From: Aphrocallistes beatrix
Lineage: Eukaryota > Porifera > Hexactinellida > Sceptrulophora > Aphrocallistidae
Assembly: GCA_963281255.1 (NCBI GenBank)
Contig: OY725501.1
Location: forward strand, 1,341,674 to 1,405,673
DNA: 64,000 nt
Reading direction: 5' to 3'
This document shows positions 43,267 through 55,057 of the stretch, in pieces. Position 1 is the stretch's first letter; every line of letters begins with the position of its first letter. The notes under the pieces were generated by a model that worked only from the letters and a program-made list of their open reading frames with translations, searched no databases and had not been told where the DNA came from. The translations under genes were made by a program, and so were the position numbers.

Positions 43267-43922
43267 TATATAATATTTTTAAATACTATTTAAATTTTAT
43301 TGAGGGTCCAATATCAATCAAGGTAGATTAAATGTTGATTGAAGTAAAACAACATTTACGGAGTACTAAGTGAAAATTGAATCAAAAACAATACTTAAGA
43401 CACCTCCCTAGCCTTCTTAAAGTTCTGTCTTAAGATCGAGCTTAAATCTTTAAGTTCTTAGTAAAACCGGCCCAGGTCAATCAGGACAATACCATATTAT
43501 ACAAAATTTAAAAGATAGATACCTAAAATGCTTCAATTATTGTATTTCTAATATTCATTTAAACAAATTTTAAGCGGAAATAGTGATTTTATCAATAGGG
43601 TAGTAGAGGAAAATATTATTGGTAGTATTATAAATGATAGAGGCGAAAAAATGCAATTTATAATAACGATCTTCCTGATTCAAAAATATCTAAGCTGATA
43701 TGCTTATAATTATAGTTGGTTTAAATCATTCGAAATAGTTTAAAACAACTATTTCAATGATAATTCAGTTTTTATACCCCTTATCGAATAAACATGTACT
43801 AAATTGAGATATATAATGATTTAATAATAAGCAAAAAGTAAGTACATAATATTATCATAAGAATATTACAAATACAATGTTTCGAAGAAGTTAAGCATGT
43901 TCATAGACTGTATTTAACTTCT
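43267..43922. other. No gene recognised; possible MITE end
   Basis: AAGTTCTTAGTAAAACCGGC then CCAGG (43428-43452) resembles the terminus of a common animal MITE type, but I could not find its partner. The rest is AT-rich. Confidence 0.35.
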
Positions 43923-43982
43923 TCAAATTGCGAGATCCTTTTCACCAGCTGATAACGACATCTTGTACTCTGCAATGATAGC
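43923..43982 (-). CDS. Candidate terminal exon, unknown gene
   Basis: On the minus strand a strong acceptor (TTTATTCCTTGTGTGTTTATAG) is followed by 19 codons, AIIAEYKMSLSAGEKDLAI, and a TGA. The short frame has protein-like composition, but I do not recognise it and no upstream exon is certain; the P-type transposase relic lies immediately upstream on the same strand. A chance match to splice-site rules is quite possible. Confidence 0.28.
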   Translation of the reverse strand, partial: AIIAEYKMSLSAGEKDLAI

Positions 43983-44149
43983 CTATAAACACACAAGGAA
44001 TAAATTAGAAGTAGGTACTTGTAGACATACAATACAGCAGGAATTAATCAAATTAACTTTCGCGTTTCGGCACCTTTGAAAATCATCATCGAATTGCAAT
44101 TTTTAGCCTTATTTACTAAAAAACAGTTCCCAGGTCGGGTCGTCACTCA

Positions 44150-45478
44150 AGCAAATATGTTTGTAGGGAGTATTAATATTGAATATCGCGTCTCACGTAT
44201 CGAGTTTTCCATTATGAGAGAACATTTGAAAAATTTTACATTAAGAGGATAGTTGTCGGTGATGATTTAAACGAACAAGTCACAATCTTCCACATCATGA
44301 ATACAAGATTTGACCGTGTTGAATAACTTCTCAGCAGTTACAGAATCACATGGAAGTAGACGGACGATACAAGACCATTTCCTATATAGACTAGATATCA
44401 TACTAGCGAAAATGGTCGTGGTACGATTATCGGGCTCGAGATTAGAAGTAAACAATCTTCCTCCTTCAATGTCTGATTTCATTCGAATTTCATCTATTTG
44501 CATAATTACATGCCTTTGTTCAGAGTAAACGCTTTTGTAGCTTGCTTAAAGGAACGTGAAGAACTCAATTTCAAGACTAAAAGATGGATATAACTAAAAA
44601 ATGTATTGGAATGAGGAAGAGATAATATGGAAGACATGCTCTGAAGACAATGATATGATGCTGAGGAAATAAGATGTGTTTTGAGAGATAAAATATGCGT
44701 CAGTAGGTTATACCGTCGCCTGTTTTTCGGGGTAAGACTGTTCTGAAGTTGGCACAGAATAAATTGAAGTCTAGAAACCGAAAAGCAAGGAATCAATTCA
44801 TATTTAGAATCGTATACATAATCAATAACATGTTGGATATGACTTTCAGCAGATGTGATATGAGATTATCATAATTAGTGGGAATATTCTCCGAGGTAGT
44901 GTGTACTGATGAAGGAGTAGAAGTATCATTTACAACCGAGTTGGCGAATATCACAGAGTTACATGAGGAATTGGAAAATATTCACCCTTATGATATGCTT
45001 TTATAGACAAGACAAATTCTACCGATATGCACGTATTCACTTCAATCCTACAATTATCGAACGAGGACGCATAAAAATTGATGTATATTCGTCGGGATAC
45101 CATGTGGACCATTCACTATAAACTGATACTTGTAGAAAGGATTACTTACTTCGTAGATCATGGAAACTCTGAATCTTGAACTTCTGCTCTTCTACTCCTG
45201 ACTTAGTGAAACAGCTTGTTGATCGAGAAGTTAGTCATCTAGAGAGAGACGGCTACGTTTGGTGGCGGATTGGGGAGCATGATAGTATGAAGAACATCTT
45301 GGTAGTATAGTCAGTACAGTTTCATCTTTCAACTTAGCACGGCTACGTGGTATTTCTCAATAACTTCCGTCTCCATTTGGCACTCTGTGTGTGGTTTCGA
45401 TTTCATCCTTTCTAAAGTGTTTGGACCATACGTACTCAACTCTTAGATCGTCTATAATCTCTGTGTAGAGCTCGTAGC
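44150..45478 (-). pseudogene. P/THAP9-type transposase relic
   Basis: Minus-strand frames in order give FRKDEIETTHRVPNGDGSY and RAKLKDETVLTILPRCSSY (about 45400-45280), resembling the C-terminal part of a THAP domain with its closing motif. Then come QFILCQLQNSLTPKNRRRYN and HILSLKTHLISSASY (about 44770-44670), QIDEIRMKSDIEGGRLFTSN, SLYRKWSCIVRLLPCDS and KSCIHDVEDCDLFV (44503-44267), and TDNYPLNVKFFK (about 44250-44210). This is the order of the P-type transposase core with its conserved Asp region. Many stops and frameshifts are present. It is a different lineage from the element at 46420-50225. Confidence 0.6.
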
Positions 45479-46412
45479 CAGGCATGTCTCAATTCATCCG
45501 GTTTCTTTTGCATCGTGAATACAGGTCTTCTCTCAGTTGGGTGATAGTTACTTGTACAACCTGGAGCAGATCATGTATTGGGCATGATTGTAGTGGTTTT
45601 AGGATAGCTAATAAGACAGAAAATGTACTAGAGAGCGTCAGAAAGGAATCGGACAAAGAAAAGACAATAAAATAAATTATTAATGTAATTAAAAGATTTG
45701 TCAAGAATGCGTATATACATTGTGGGGAATATTTCATCATTATGGGTTATGTATATATACATTTTTAATGAATTTAAAACTTGGGAAATTAATAATTTCA
45801 TCTATAAACACATCCCTGATAAGGAATTATCAAGCTTTATGGTTATTTTAGTGTAACCTATACTTGTCTATATCAAACACAACTTTGATATTTCAAACAG
45901 AATTTGCTACCATCGGCTAACCCATCCCTGGTCCAAAATTCACAAGTTACTGTTAGGCCTTATATATAGTAGGATATGACTAAATGACTAAACTACTTAC
46001 TATTTTTGAACTAAGTAAAAAGTAAAGAATTAGTATAAGTAGTAATTATAGTAAATAAAACGAAGTATAAAATAAAGTAATTACTTAATTATTCGAAAGA
46101 GGTGTAATTCTTAGCGAAAATTAAGGATTTACTTAGTTTAGGTATAAGTTTAAGTTTAAAAATTAGTGAATAAGGCCCAGGGGAAGTGTTTAAGACCTCA
46201 CACAGTGTCGAGGGTGAGGGAGATTCATGCTGTGCTAGCAAATACTAACCCATCCAAATAAGAAAAAAAGCTCCACTCAATATCGTAGGGCCTTATTTTG
46301 AACGTCCCTTAAGCCTTTAGAAAGGAAACGAAAGGCTACAGATATTGTTAGCGATTATTGCAGCAAAAAGACAAAAACTCTTCTCAGGTACATAGTTCAT
46401 AGTTTCTGATAT
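45479..46412. other. No gene recognised; small family D fragment
   Basis: 45905-45975 (CGGCTAACCCATCCCTGG, AAGTTACTGTTAGGCC) matches the end of the family D repeat. The open frame at 45489-45740 (minus) has a hydrophobic stretch but no other sign of being real. Confidence 0.4.
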
Positions 46413-46419
46413 AACAATC

Positions 46420-46650
46420 CGTGGCCTACTATAACACGACTATACATGCTGCCGAATCATTGTAAAAAATAAGAGTCCAGTTTTTTAAATATCATAATAG
46501 AAAACTTAAGCCTCCGATGCTTGCGAATTGAACTTTTATGGGGTTAAAAATACGAGGAATCAATTAAGATTACTAAAAAAGTTCAAAAGGCCATCCCTCA
46601 TTTGGTTTAGGCGCAATTTTATTATGAGTCAGCATTTCACATAAATTGCT
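46420..46650 (+). repeat. P/THAP9 element left terminal inverted repeat
   Basis: It matches the reverse complement of 49995-50225 along about 230 bp with few differences; shared landmarks are AAGAGTCCAGTTTTTTAAAT, GCGAATTGAACTTTT and ATTATGAGTCAGCATTT. Confidence 0.88.
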
Positions 46651-46746
46651 GAATATCATAAACATTTTGCTACAATAACATTTCCTAGGTATATTCCATG
46701 TATACCTCATGATAGATTTCTATGAATTAGTTCATGATCTTTACCA

Positions 46747-46835
46747 TGGCCTACTAAAATAAATTGAAATATGCTGTCGAATCCTCTTCAAAAAGTAAGA
46801 GTCCAATTAAACAATATTAAAATATGCCAAAATCA
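46747..46835 (+). repeat. Second, diverged copy of the P/THAP9 terminus
   Basis: CATGGCCTACTAAAATAAAT, ATGCTGTCGAATC and AAAGTAAGAGTCCAATTAAA repeat the first ~85 bp of the left terminal repeat in the same orientation, about 325 bp inside the element. It is more diverged than the outer repeats are from each other, and it starts with the CATGGCC that the right end also has. Confidence 0.75.
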
Positions 46836-47052
46836 ATATATGTTTGGACTGTGAAAAAGTTTATTTGATTGTTTATCTAGTTGTATTCCTTACTAATTAG
46901 TAGATTTTTGGACCTATTGTCCAACATGTGGCACCCATTCATCTATTCCAGTTAATAATTATTTAAGGCGACCGAGGATCGCTATAAATTCTACATTTTT
47001 TACATTTTCTTTGCATAATATTTACTTCTATTTGTTTTTCTATCTTAGCGGC

Positions 47053-49780
47053 ATGCCAAATAAGTGTGCTGTGTTCGGGTGTAAATCTGGATATTCATCG
47101 AGCCAAACAAAACCTCTATTTCGTTTCCTGATGATGAATATAAATCTCTTAAAGAATGATGGGTTAAATTTCTCAACCGTGAGAACTACATAATCACTCC
47201 TCAATCGTGTATTTGTATTGACCACTTTGAAGAGAGGTATATTGTACGTCACCCTAAACGACAAAGACTTATTCCTTACAGTAAGAATTCAATACCTACA
47301 ATGAATCCTGATGTCATTCCTTTGAGCCTCTCAACTATTCCAACTTTGCCTAGGAAGGCTCCCAAAAAACGTATTTTTCAGGAGGACCAATTCAAAGATT
47401 TCAAGATTAAATATCAAGTAAATAACCTAGATGACGTCAAAACATATCTGGAAACAGCACCAGAATATGAAAATTTTCAAATGTTCCTGTCTGAGTCTGC
47501 CTTGACAGCATATAACATTCAGATCCATTCTGGAATTGCGAAAGTCCAAGAATGTATCAACATTGATAATGTACTTCGTGTAAACTCAGCTTCGAAGGGT
47601 TACCAATTCCACTTCCTGAGTACATCAGGAATTCTGCCAACTGTAAATTGACCTCCCTTGATATGTTGACAAATTTACCCAATTATTGCAGAAACTATAT
47701 TGGTTTGCATGGTGGTTGTGATATCGAAGTAATACAAGAATTACTTTATTCTACTTACTACCATCCTAAAGGAAGACCAAAATACTCTCATAGCACATTG
47801 AAATTCGCCATATTATTGCGCTACACTTCAAATTCCGCCTACAAATTTCTGAAGCAATACCTCCCACTACCATCTGAAACTGTCCTTACACAGCTAAAAT
47901 CTCCCTCGATTCAGAGTTGTTCAGCTCTTTGTGGACTTAGGGATAATAATTTGATTGGAAACGACGTAGTATTACTCTTTGTGAAATGCATCTACAACAA
48001 CAGGTTAGTTCATCTTTCTTTTCTTAAATAATTAAATATTTAGTGTATAAGCGTTAATTACCTATTTATTTAGGTTCAGTATGATGGGTACACTATCGTT
48101 GGATGTAATTGAGACCTTGAAATGTACAAGAGCGTTATCTGTTTTATGGTTGTTTCCATAACTAAAGTATTCCCTATGTCCTGAAGGCGATACCAATCGT
48201 GAAATTGTCGAATGAAATTATCTGTAATGGCATCTTAAACTGCTTATCTCTTTTATGTCAAGGAGGGTTTTTCACTCGTTCGATTACATCAGATAATCAC
48301 AAGACGAATTTTAAGCATTTCAAACTCTTTCTAAAGAGTACCCCATAAACGGAAAATCAAATTGTGTCAGCAATCTTCACTGTTCATTGCAACATATCTA
48401 TCTGATGTTCGACACAGTTCATCTAATTAAAAATGTTAGGAACAATTTGTTAGCACACTCCTTCGAAGTACCGCATTGCAGGCTGACTCTCCCAGAAAAA
48501 GTGCACGAGTTTCCTGCTGGAGGTGTGTACTGGGCGTGTCTGCATAGAGTTCATGAACATGATTTACAAGAATGTGGAAAACTTAGAAAAGCTCCTAAGA
48601 TAAATTTTTCTGTATTACACCTCGGGAATAATAAGTCATCAGTTCCTCTAGCCTTGGCTATTTTTGACTCAACAACAACAACTGCTATTAGCAGCTACCA
48701 TCCAGAAGAAATAGTGACGCCCTCATTTTTAGATCTTTTTTATTCATGGTGGCTTATCGTTAACTCTAAACAACGATTCCATACTAATTCTATTGGGAAA
48801 GCGATAGTTCCTGAGGATGGAAAGTTAGTTTTTTTGCGAGCCCTGGGAGACTGGTTGGAACAGTGGAAATCTTCACAAACTCTTGGTCTTACTAATCAAA
48901 CGTTCGATGCCCTAATACTAACCTGTCGATCGATTGCAAATTTATGTGATGACCTCTTCTCCGATGGTTATGAATATATTATGACATGGAGGTTTCAAAT
49001 GGATCCTTTGGAGGAGATTCTCGCAATTCAGACAGATGAGTGGTGGTCGCTTTCTCATTAGTCTTAAGGAAGTATTAAAGTCAGAATCTATCATTCAAGT
49101 GAAAACCATTCTTGGTAACAGCCTAGAATCTGTGGATTATTTGCCAAATATGCCTTGAACCTAGTGAGTTAATCGAACAATTTGTCACAGAAATTGTACA
49201 AAATGAAGAATTTGATAATTTAACCTGCGGTTAGCTAAGTGATTTTTTCTATTTATAGTCAGTCCCCAAACTTGTATGGCTTCCCCGCCCAAAATGGCTT
49301 AAACAGGAAATGACGCTACAAAACACCTCGCCAAGCGCGGGTTAAGCCTCTCTAATGACTGTAAATAAGTTATCGTTTACATCTCAGGGTACATCACTCA
49401 CTCATTATTCCCCAATATTAAGTGTAAGGACTGTTTAGATTGTTTACAGAAAAATATTGAAAGTAGTCCATATGTCGATAGTCTTAACAGAGGGGACTTA
49501 CCTTACCGTCACAATCTCTAAACAATTACCTTCAAATGGCATTTGCTGTTATTGAATCAATTGAGTCAAAGGTTCTCCATTCTGGCCTACCAACAAAGAT
49601 TCTAACTGCTACCTTATTGGACCAATTGTCAATTGATTGGGAGTCCAGCTTCTCCTGCCCAAGTCATTTCCAACATAATCGAAAACTTATAAATTGTAAA
49701 GTCTGCAATATCTATTTTTCAAATCTTGCAAAGGCTGTAACTGAGACAAAGAGGAAAGATCAAGTAGAGAAATTTACGTC
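47053..49780 (+). pseudogene. THAP9/P-type transposase, disrupted
   Basis: A good acceptor (TTTTTCTATCTTAG) lies 4 bases before the ATG. MPNKCAVFGCKSGYSSSQTK opens a THAP finger, which continues after a frameshift with RFPDDEYKSLKE, a stop, WVKFLNRENYIITP and CICIDHF (C-x2-H). A frame at 47301-47651 and the next at 47648-48031 (RNYIGLHGG, YSTYYHPKGRPKYSHSTLKF, LKQYLPLPSETVL) lead into the transposase core. 48387-49061 gives LMFDTVHLIKNVRNN, the conserved Asp-His region, and MTWRFQMDPLEEIL. A frameshift gives QMSGGRFLISLKEVLKSES. After the MITE come VIVYISGYITHSLFPNIKC and an end near 49780. It would have cut and pasted the element, but the frame is broken many times. Confidence 0.85.
49220..49345 (+). 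repeat. Family E MITE, copy 3, inside the transposase gene
   Basis: TTAA at 49220-49223 and 49342-49345 bound 126 bp with ends TTAACCTGCGG and GCGCGGGTTAA. The interior has CTATTTATAGTCAGTCCCC and CCCGCCCAAAATGGCTTAAA. The coding sense on either side (IVQNEEFDN before, LSNDC after) is separated cleanly. Confidence 0.85.
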
Positions 49781-49994
49781 AACGCAATACATTATAGTTC
49801 TTATTACTACTTTCAGGGATAGAATTCTCCTAAATTTTGTTTTATTCATTTATTCCACATACTCATATAGTAACTTGATATAATGTAGATTAAACCTGTC
49901 GCTTTCAGCATATATTTCAAAAATAACAATAACGACAGTTTGAAATATCTACTATTTGGTAATATTGTGTATCTTAAACAGATATGTTTTGTGG

Positions 49995-50225
49995 AAAATT
50001 TTCGTAAAATGCTGACTCATAATAAAATTGCGCCTAAACCAAATGAGGGATGGCTTTTTGAACTTTTTGGTAGTCTTAATTGATTCCTCGTATTTTTTTT
50101 ACCCCAAAAAAGTTCAATTCGCAAGCATCGGAGGCTTAGGTTTTCTATTATGAGATTTAAAAAACTGGACTCTTATTTTTCACTATGATTCGGAAGTATG
50201 TATAGCCGTGTTATAGTAGGCCATG
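49995..50225 (-). repeat. P/THAP9 element right terminal inverted repeat
   Basis: Reverse complement of 46420-46650; ends GTGTTATAGTAGGCCATG. Confidence 0.88.
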
Positions 50226-50232
50226 AACAATC

Positions 50233-51563
50233 ATAAGACTTTGTTATTTAAGTAACACGAATTTAGGAATTTTCTTCTAGGTTTGTCAGAGTCTCTTTGG
50301 AATCAGCCGAGAAAGCACATTCACACTGGAAGTTTTTCATACACATTGGGAAATTGGTTTGCAAACTTGATAAATGATGCTTACTTAAGTTTACCTTTAC
50401 TTGGTTTTCAAGCAAAACTACTGTTTTACTTAGTTTAATTTAAGTTTAAGTAGTAGCTTCGTGAATGAGATCATAGAAACCAAAAGATGCTATATAGAAA
50501 TAAGAATTGATTACATGTGTTCATATATCTAATTTCACTGCGACAAATTCCACATTCCCTTACAATAAGAGGTAACCTTACTCGTATTATTACATTGCTG
50601 ATTAATACGTTGCTTGGTTAGACTCCCGATCTCTATCCTGAATTAACAGAGTTCCAAGTTGTTAGATATGTACACAAAGTACTGTACTTTTTGGTTCTTA
50701 CCATATGGCTCCATAATTAGAAATACTAATGCACATTCTTTAACTATATCTAATCACTAGGTGATGGAATATCTCAATACATTGCTGTGGGATAACTTTG
50801 ACTCTGTTCTGAAACACGTTCTCCTGTCTTGTCCAAAATTTCCCATTATTATTTTTATCAGCGAAAATTGGCAAAGAACTAAATGCGACCTCTTGGGGCT
50901 TCTATTTCATTAAATCAGCAAGTAATATGTTAACTACAACGGGAAACCATTCGAGAACTTGAGCCGTGGGAAACGGAGTACATTGTTGTTGACGGGAATT
51001 GCCTTTTTTGCTGTTTTTCTTACATTATTACTGGTAGCCAAAACAGCCTTCCGCAACGGAAATGTCAACAATCCAAATCTAGACCCCTATTTTTCTGTAT
51101 TAAGCAAATATATTCTTCATTGACTGGACGTTATTATTCGTAGAGTATCTAAATTCTGGAGAAATAGAGTACAAATTAGGAACATGGAATCTGTTAACAA
51201 AATATATCAAAAACTAACTGTTATTGATGCACGAATTTGAATTTTTTGATCGGTATTTCTTCAAAATATTTTCCTGAAATCATTGTTGTCCACTTTAACT
51301 CAAAAGTTATTCATTGTATTGAAAATTTTCGAAACCAATACGCTAAAAGTGTTTCCCCTACAAATTTACGAGTTTAGAACTTTCTTAAAGTAACCTTCTA
51401 TACAGCAATGACTTTTAAATTACAAAGTTTTTCTGTTTAATTTCATGAATTTCAGTGAATCAAGGTGAACTATTTGAATAGTGTGTATATAAATATTCAA
51501 ACTTTTGAATTATTTGGAACATTTTAATGTATATATATATATAATTAATTGATTAAGGAAACT
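50233..51563. other. No gene recognised
   Basis: AT-rich sequence. The block CTTAGTTTAATTTAAGTTTA (50439-50458) resembles CTTAGTTTAGGTATAAGTTT at 46134-46153, on the other side of the P/THAP9 element, so an older repeat may have been the landing site. Nothing coding is supported. Confidence 0.35.
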
Positions 51564-52013
51564 TTGAGCGAAGTCGTAGATGAGCGACCACTTCTTTTAG
51601 CGAACCCACAAAACAGCGAAAGCCAATATGGAGTGGAATTTGAATGTGATCAAGATCAACAATAGAAGTGTGTTAACTATGCAAATCCAATACTATTCAC
51701 ATATATACATTGAGGAAACAAGTTAATTCATCAATCAAACACTACATTTTCTTACATACGGCATCACGTGATATAACCTCGAAAAATCATCCAGCATTAA
51801 GTTTTTAAGGTTATTCATATAGATTGAATACGAAAAAGGGATGATGTCGTACCCGAGATTGCAATGGAAGTTTATATACAAATAACAATCAAGATAAAGC
51901 AGACATCGTTGAGCTTTGTACTAGTCATAAAGATTGCATTTCTATATTCGCTGTTTTGTGAGGCTCAACTACGACTTTGCCTAAATGTGGTCGCTCAAAT
52001 GCATTTCGCTCAA
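51564..52013. mobile_element. MITE with TTGAGCGAA ends
   Basis: The left end TTGAGCGAAGTCGTAGATGA then GCGACCACTTC is mirrored from the right by TTGAGCGAAATGCATTTGAG then CGACCACATTT; further in, CACAAAACAGCGAA occurs in both. The repeats are about 65 bp with small insertions. No transposase is encoded and the target duplication is unclear. Confidence 0.65.
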
Positions 52014-52928
52014 GTGGGGAAAGGTCGTCGCACACCGCAACCAGATTTTTAGAGTAAAACTAATATTTAATCAGTGGTATAGGAAGGGGAGCAGGAGGGC
52101 AATTTCCTTCTACCTGACTCGGAGCTTCTATTCTCCTCTGCCCCCCCCATCTATGTGGGTCAGAAGCGGGCAACACGAGGTGTTTGGGTCTGCAGCAGAG
52201 ATAGGTAAGGTGAAAAAGGCAGATGCAAACATCTCTCATAGATTCTTCAGAGTCATGTTTAGTTCTGGATATGGTGAATTACTATAGGAACTTTATAAAT
52301 AAGAGCAGTATTGCAGTTAAATACCAAAAGCCCCTCCGAGAGGCTTTGGGGGGGGTCAAATATTTAATGGAGCAAAAGTTTGCAAAGGGATCTTTTTGCA
52401 AAATTTCTTGCCTACAATCTTTTGCGAAAGCATAACTTATCGAGTGTTCTCTAGGGGAGGCCCAAAGCGCTAACACCGGCAGTAGGTCTTTATTGCAGAG
52501 TGTAATGATTTGAAAACATTCTCAGGAAATGGTACTTAATTTCAGAATAATTAGATGTCAATAATAATATTAATAATGAGCGGAATGGCTCTATTTTATT
52601 TTGCAATTCAACAAAGGACAGCACAGTGGCACGAAACCTCATTTTGGTGGTAGTGACACTTTTTAATGATGATAGGGTATAAAAAAGTATTATTGACCTA
52701 TGGGTTATCGAATCTATTAATTCGATTGAGATGTTCAGAAATTTTGCAAGGCTTCAGATACGCAAAGTATGACGTCATCACAGTTATGCTACAATTTATA
52801 AAATAGTTTTAAAATAAAATATATCCAAGATAATGAGATGATTAATCATCTTCTGACAAGATGAATTTACAAGTCACTAATATCTTTAATTAAACACGCT
52901 AGCGTCTGGGATGGATTCTTTATCCTTA
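52014..52928. other. No gene recognised
   Basis: The open frames at 51985-52287 and 52223-52435 look accidental. A small palindrome at 52332-52355 (AAAGCCCCTCCGAGAGGCTTT) precedes a G run; GCAAAAGTTTGCAAAGGGAT and its neighbours form further short stems. Confidence 0.4.
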
Positions 52929-53053
52929 ATAACCCAGGGGCAACCTGGGGTCATTTCTATTTATAGTAAAGACACCACACTTTTTAGAGTTTCCTCGCCC
53001 AAAACAAATTAACCAGAAATGAGTTAGCAAAATCCCTATTCTGACTCGGGTTA
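52929..53053 (+). repeat. Family E MITE, copy 4
   Basis: Contains AACCCAGGGGCAACCTGGGG, TCATTTCTATTTATAGTAAA and CTCGCCCAAAAC, and ends CTGACTCGGGTTAG. The terminal TTAA motifs are mutated. Confidence 0.65.
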
Positions 53054-53974
53054 GAAGAGGAGTTGGTCAATGTAACACAGCAATCGGGTAAAACATCCTT
53101 AATGTTATTTTCAAGGCTGAACTTTTGAGGTAAAATTTCTCTATATCTATGGATTAAATTATTACCCGATTCAAGACCTTATTCCGATAATTATTCTAAC
53201 TCTAATCCATAATTGAAAATTGAAATTATGTCTGGTGGGTGTACTAGTCTTATAATTTATAATTGTTAATCAACCATAAAATAAAATTTGGAAATTTTTC
53301 AACCCTTTTGATGGATTTAATGGGGGTCGATTGGAAACTAAAATCATTCAAATGGGTATTTAGGTAATTTGGGTATAGCTGGAATTCATTTTATTTCAAT
53401 AAAAAAATCGACCTATATTAAAATATCAAAGTTTCAACTCGCAACAATGCTCAAAAATTAGTCCTGGTACTGTAAGCGATGATGAACGAAAATGGAATTC
53501 ATACAAATTACAATGGTTTCAGTACATATAATTTTGTACATCTCACTGTACATATTGTTTATTTATGTATTGATTGTTAAAGAGAGCTCAAAATAGTACA
53601 TAATGATAGCTAAAATCATACCATAGCTCAATTTCCGTTGGATAGATATTTGAATTCAAACCTTACCTTGTGACAGTAGGAATTTCTAATTTTATCTACT
53701 TATTGTGGTTACTCGACTTTGGAATGTAAAAATGAGAGAATTTACTGTCTAAAGTAAATAATTATGATGAATTTCTAGATTCTCATATTACTAGAATGTG
53801 GTAAACAACTTTATAGACAAATTGAAGAGAATGAAATTTTATGCTAATACAAGCCATCGTCCCACTGTGGATAGTAAGAAAACTTTATCTGGCGTCAAAA
53901 TTTAAAAACTTAGGGGGGTGATTTCATTCTATTACTCAGTGCTTTGCCATCTAAATTGGGCAAATTAGACTTGC
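53054..53974. other. No gene recognised
   Basis: AT-rich; nothing supported on either strand. Confidence 0.4.
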
Positions 53975-54180
53975 GATTAAAACTCGATTAAAGTATCTCT
54001 ATAACGAATTAATTTATGAAACTGCAAGGCACTGAAAGTTGATCTTTGGCATGTGGGAGTCTTATAGCTATGGCTCGACTCTAAATCAGTCGAAAATGTC
54101 GACTCGTCATTGAATTTTGACGCCATTGTTATCAATAGAAAATTCAGTTTTTTGGCTATAACTTGGCCATTTTAGGTGAT
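53975..54180 (-). repeat. Family A repeat, tail-side fragment
   Basis: AAAACTCGATTAAAGTATCTC, then CTGCAAGGCACTGAAAGTTG and AATGTCGACTCGTCATTG match the tail half of family A in reverse. The (TA)n tract is missing, and the second TGACGTCA is TGACGCCA. It stops at the family B fragment. Confidence 0.75.
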
Positions 54181-54184
54181 TTGG

Positions 54185-54660
54185 GTAATTTTATAAATAT
54201 TTTAGAAGTTCTGGTCTTAGAACTTCTATATTCGATTCAAAACCTCCCATTTAGGTTTAAAAAAAGATACCTCTCTCTCTGCAACTAGATACCCAAAATA
54301 TTAGTTCTCAACTGATATTATACTTTTTATGACGATATATATATATGATCATTAAAAATAATTGCTCTACATACAATGGATTGATAATTTTTGCATTGTC
54401 CGAAAATGTAGCATTGTCCGAAAATCATACTCGAAAACTTAAGTAGTAGACTCTTTTTCTAACTTCCTAATATACTTTTTAGAAACTCCTCATTTATATT
54501 AAACTGATAGGTATTACGTTCAAGTAGTAGTAATATGAATTTTTACTTACACTTACCGGAATACATTCATGATTAGGGGGCCCCAAAGAAACTTGTGGAT
54601 TTACTGCCTTCTTATGGGATTATATTTCCAATATTAGTTCGATTATTACAAGTGTTTCAT
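54185..54660 (-). repeat. Family B element, internal fragment
   Basis: In reverse it follows the middle of copy 1 (20830 back to 20380): TTCTGGTCTTAGAACTTCTA, AAAGTAGTAGACTC-like, TTCCTAATATACTTTTTAGA, AGGGGGCCCCAAAGAAACTT. Both ends are missing. Confidence 0.65.
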
Positions 54661-55057
54661 AATTGATGACCTATAAAACACAATTAATAAACCAAACACT
54701 AACAGCTAAAAATCAAAGAATTCATTTTAAAATATAACCACTATGTAGTTTGATCACATATTTACTTTATTTGGCATTCCATTATATAAATTTTCTATAA
54801 TATCTAGCAAAAGTCTCGGCCAGGTTAGTTTTAATTTTTATTTTCAAGCATTTGTGGAAGAACCATCACATTCATATCAATTATTATTATTGCTCATACA
54901 CTTTCTATTGGATTGAGGTCTAGCGAGTTACTTGGCCAAATCCTTTACTCCAGAACGAATGTTTATTTTATTTTACCATTCTTGGGGCTTTTCCGAGTGA
55001 AGCACTGTGAAATATCTTTCTCTGGATTGTGGATCCTGTTTTTCGTTTTCTTTCATA
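54661..55057. other. No gene recognised
   Basis: ATTGGATTGAGGTCTAGCGAG then TTACTTGGCCAA (54909-54940) is reminiscent, on the plus strand, of a Tc1 transposase segment, but the rest does not support it. No gene is called. Confidence 0.3.

Larger units (their letters stand above)
46420..50225 (+). mobile_element. P/THAP9-type transposon, 3.8 kb, ends intact
   Basis: Both ends are preserved: CGTGGCCTACTATAACACG on the left and CATGGCCTACTATAACACG from the right. The flanking AACAATC (46413-46419 and 50226-50232) is a 7-bp match, or eight with one mismatch; P elements make 8-bp duplications. The terminal inverted repeats are about 230 bp. Inside is a broken THAP-plus-transposase gene (47053-49780), and a family E MITE sits in that gene at 49220-49345. 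Confidence 0.9.
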
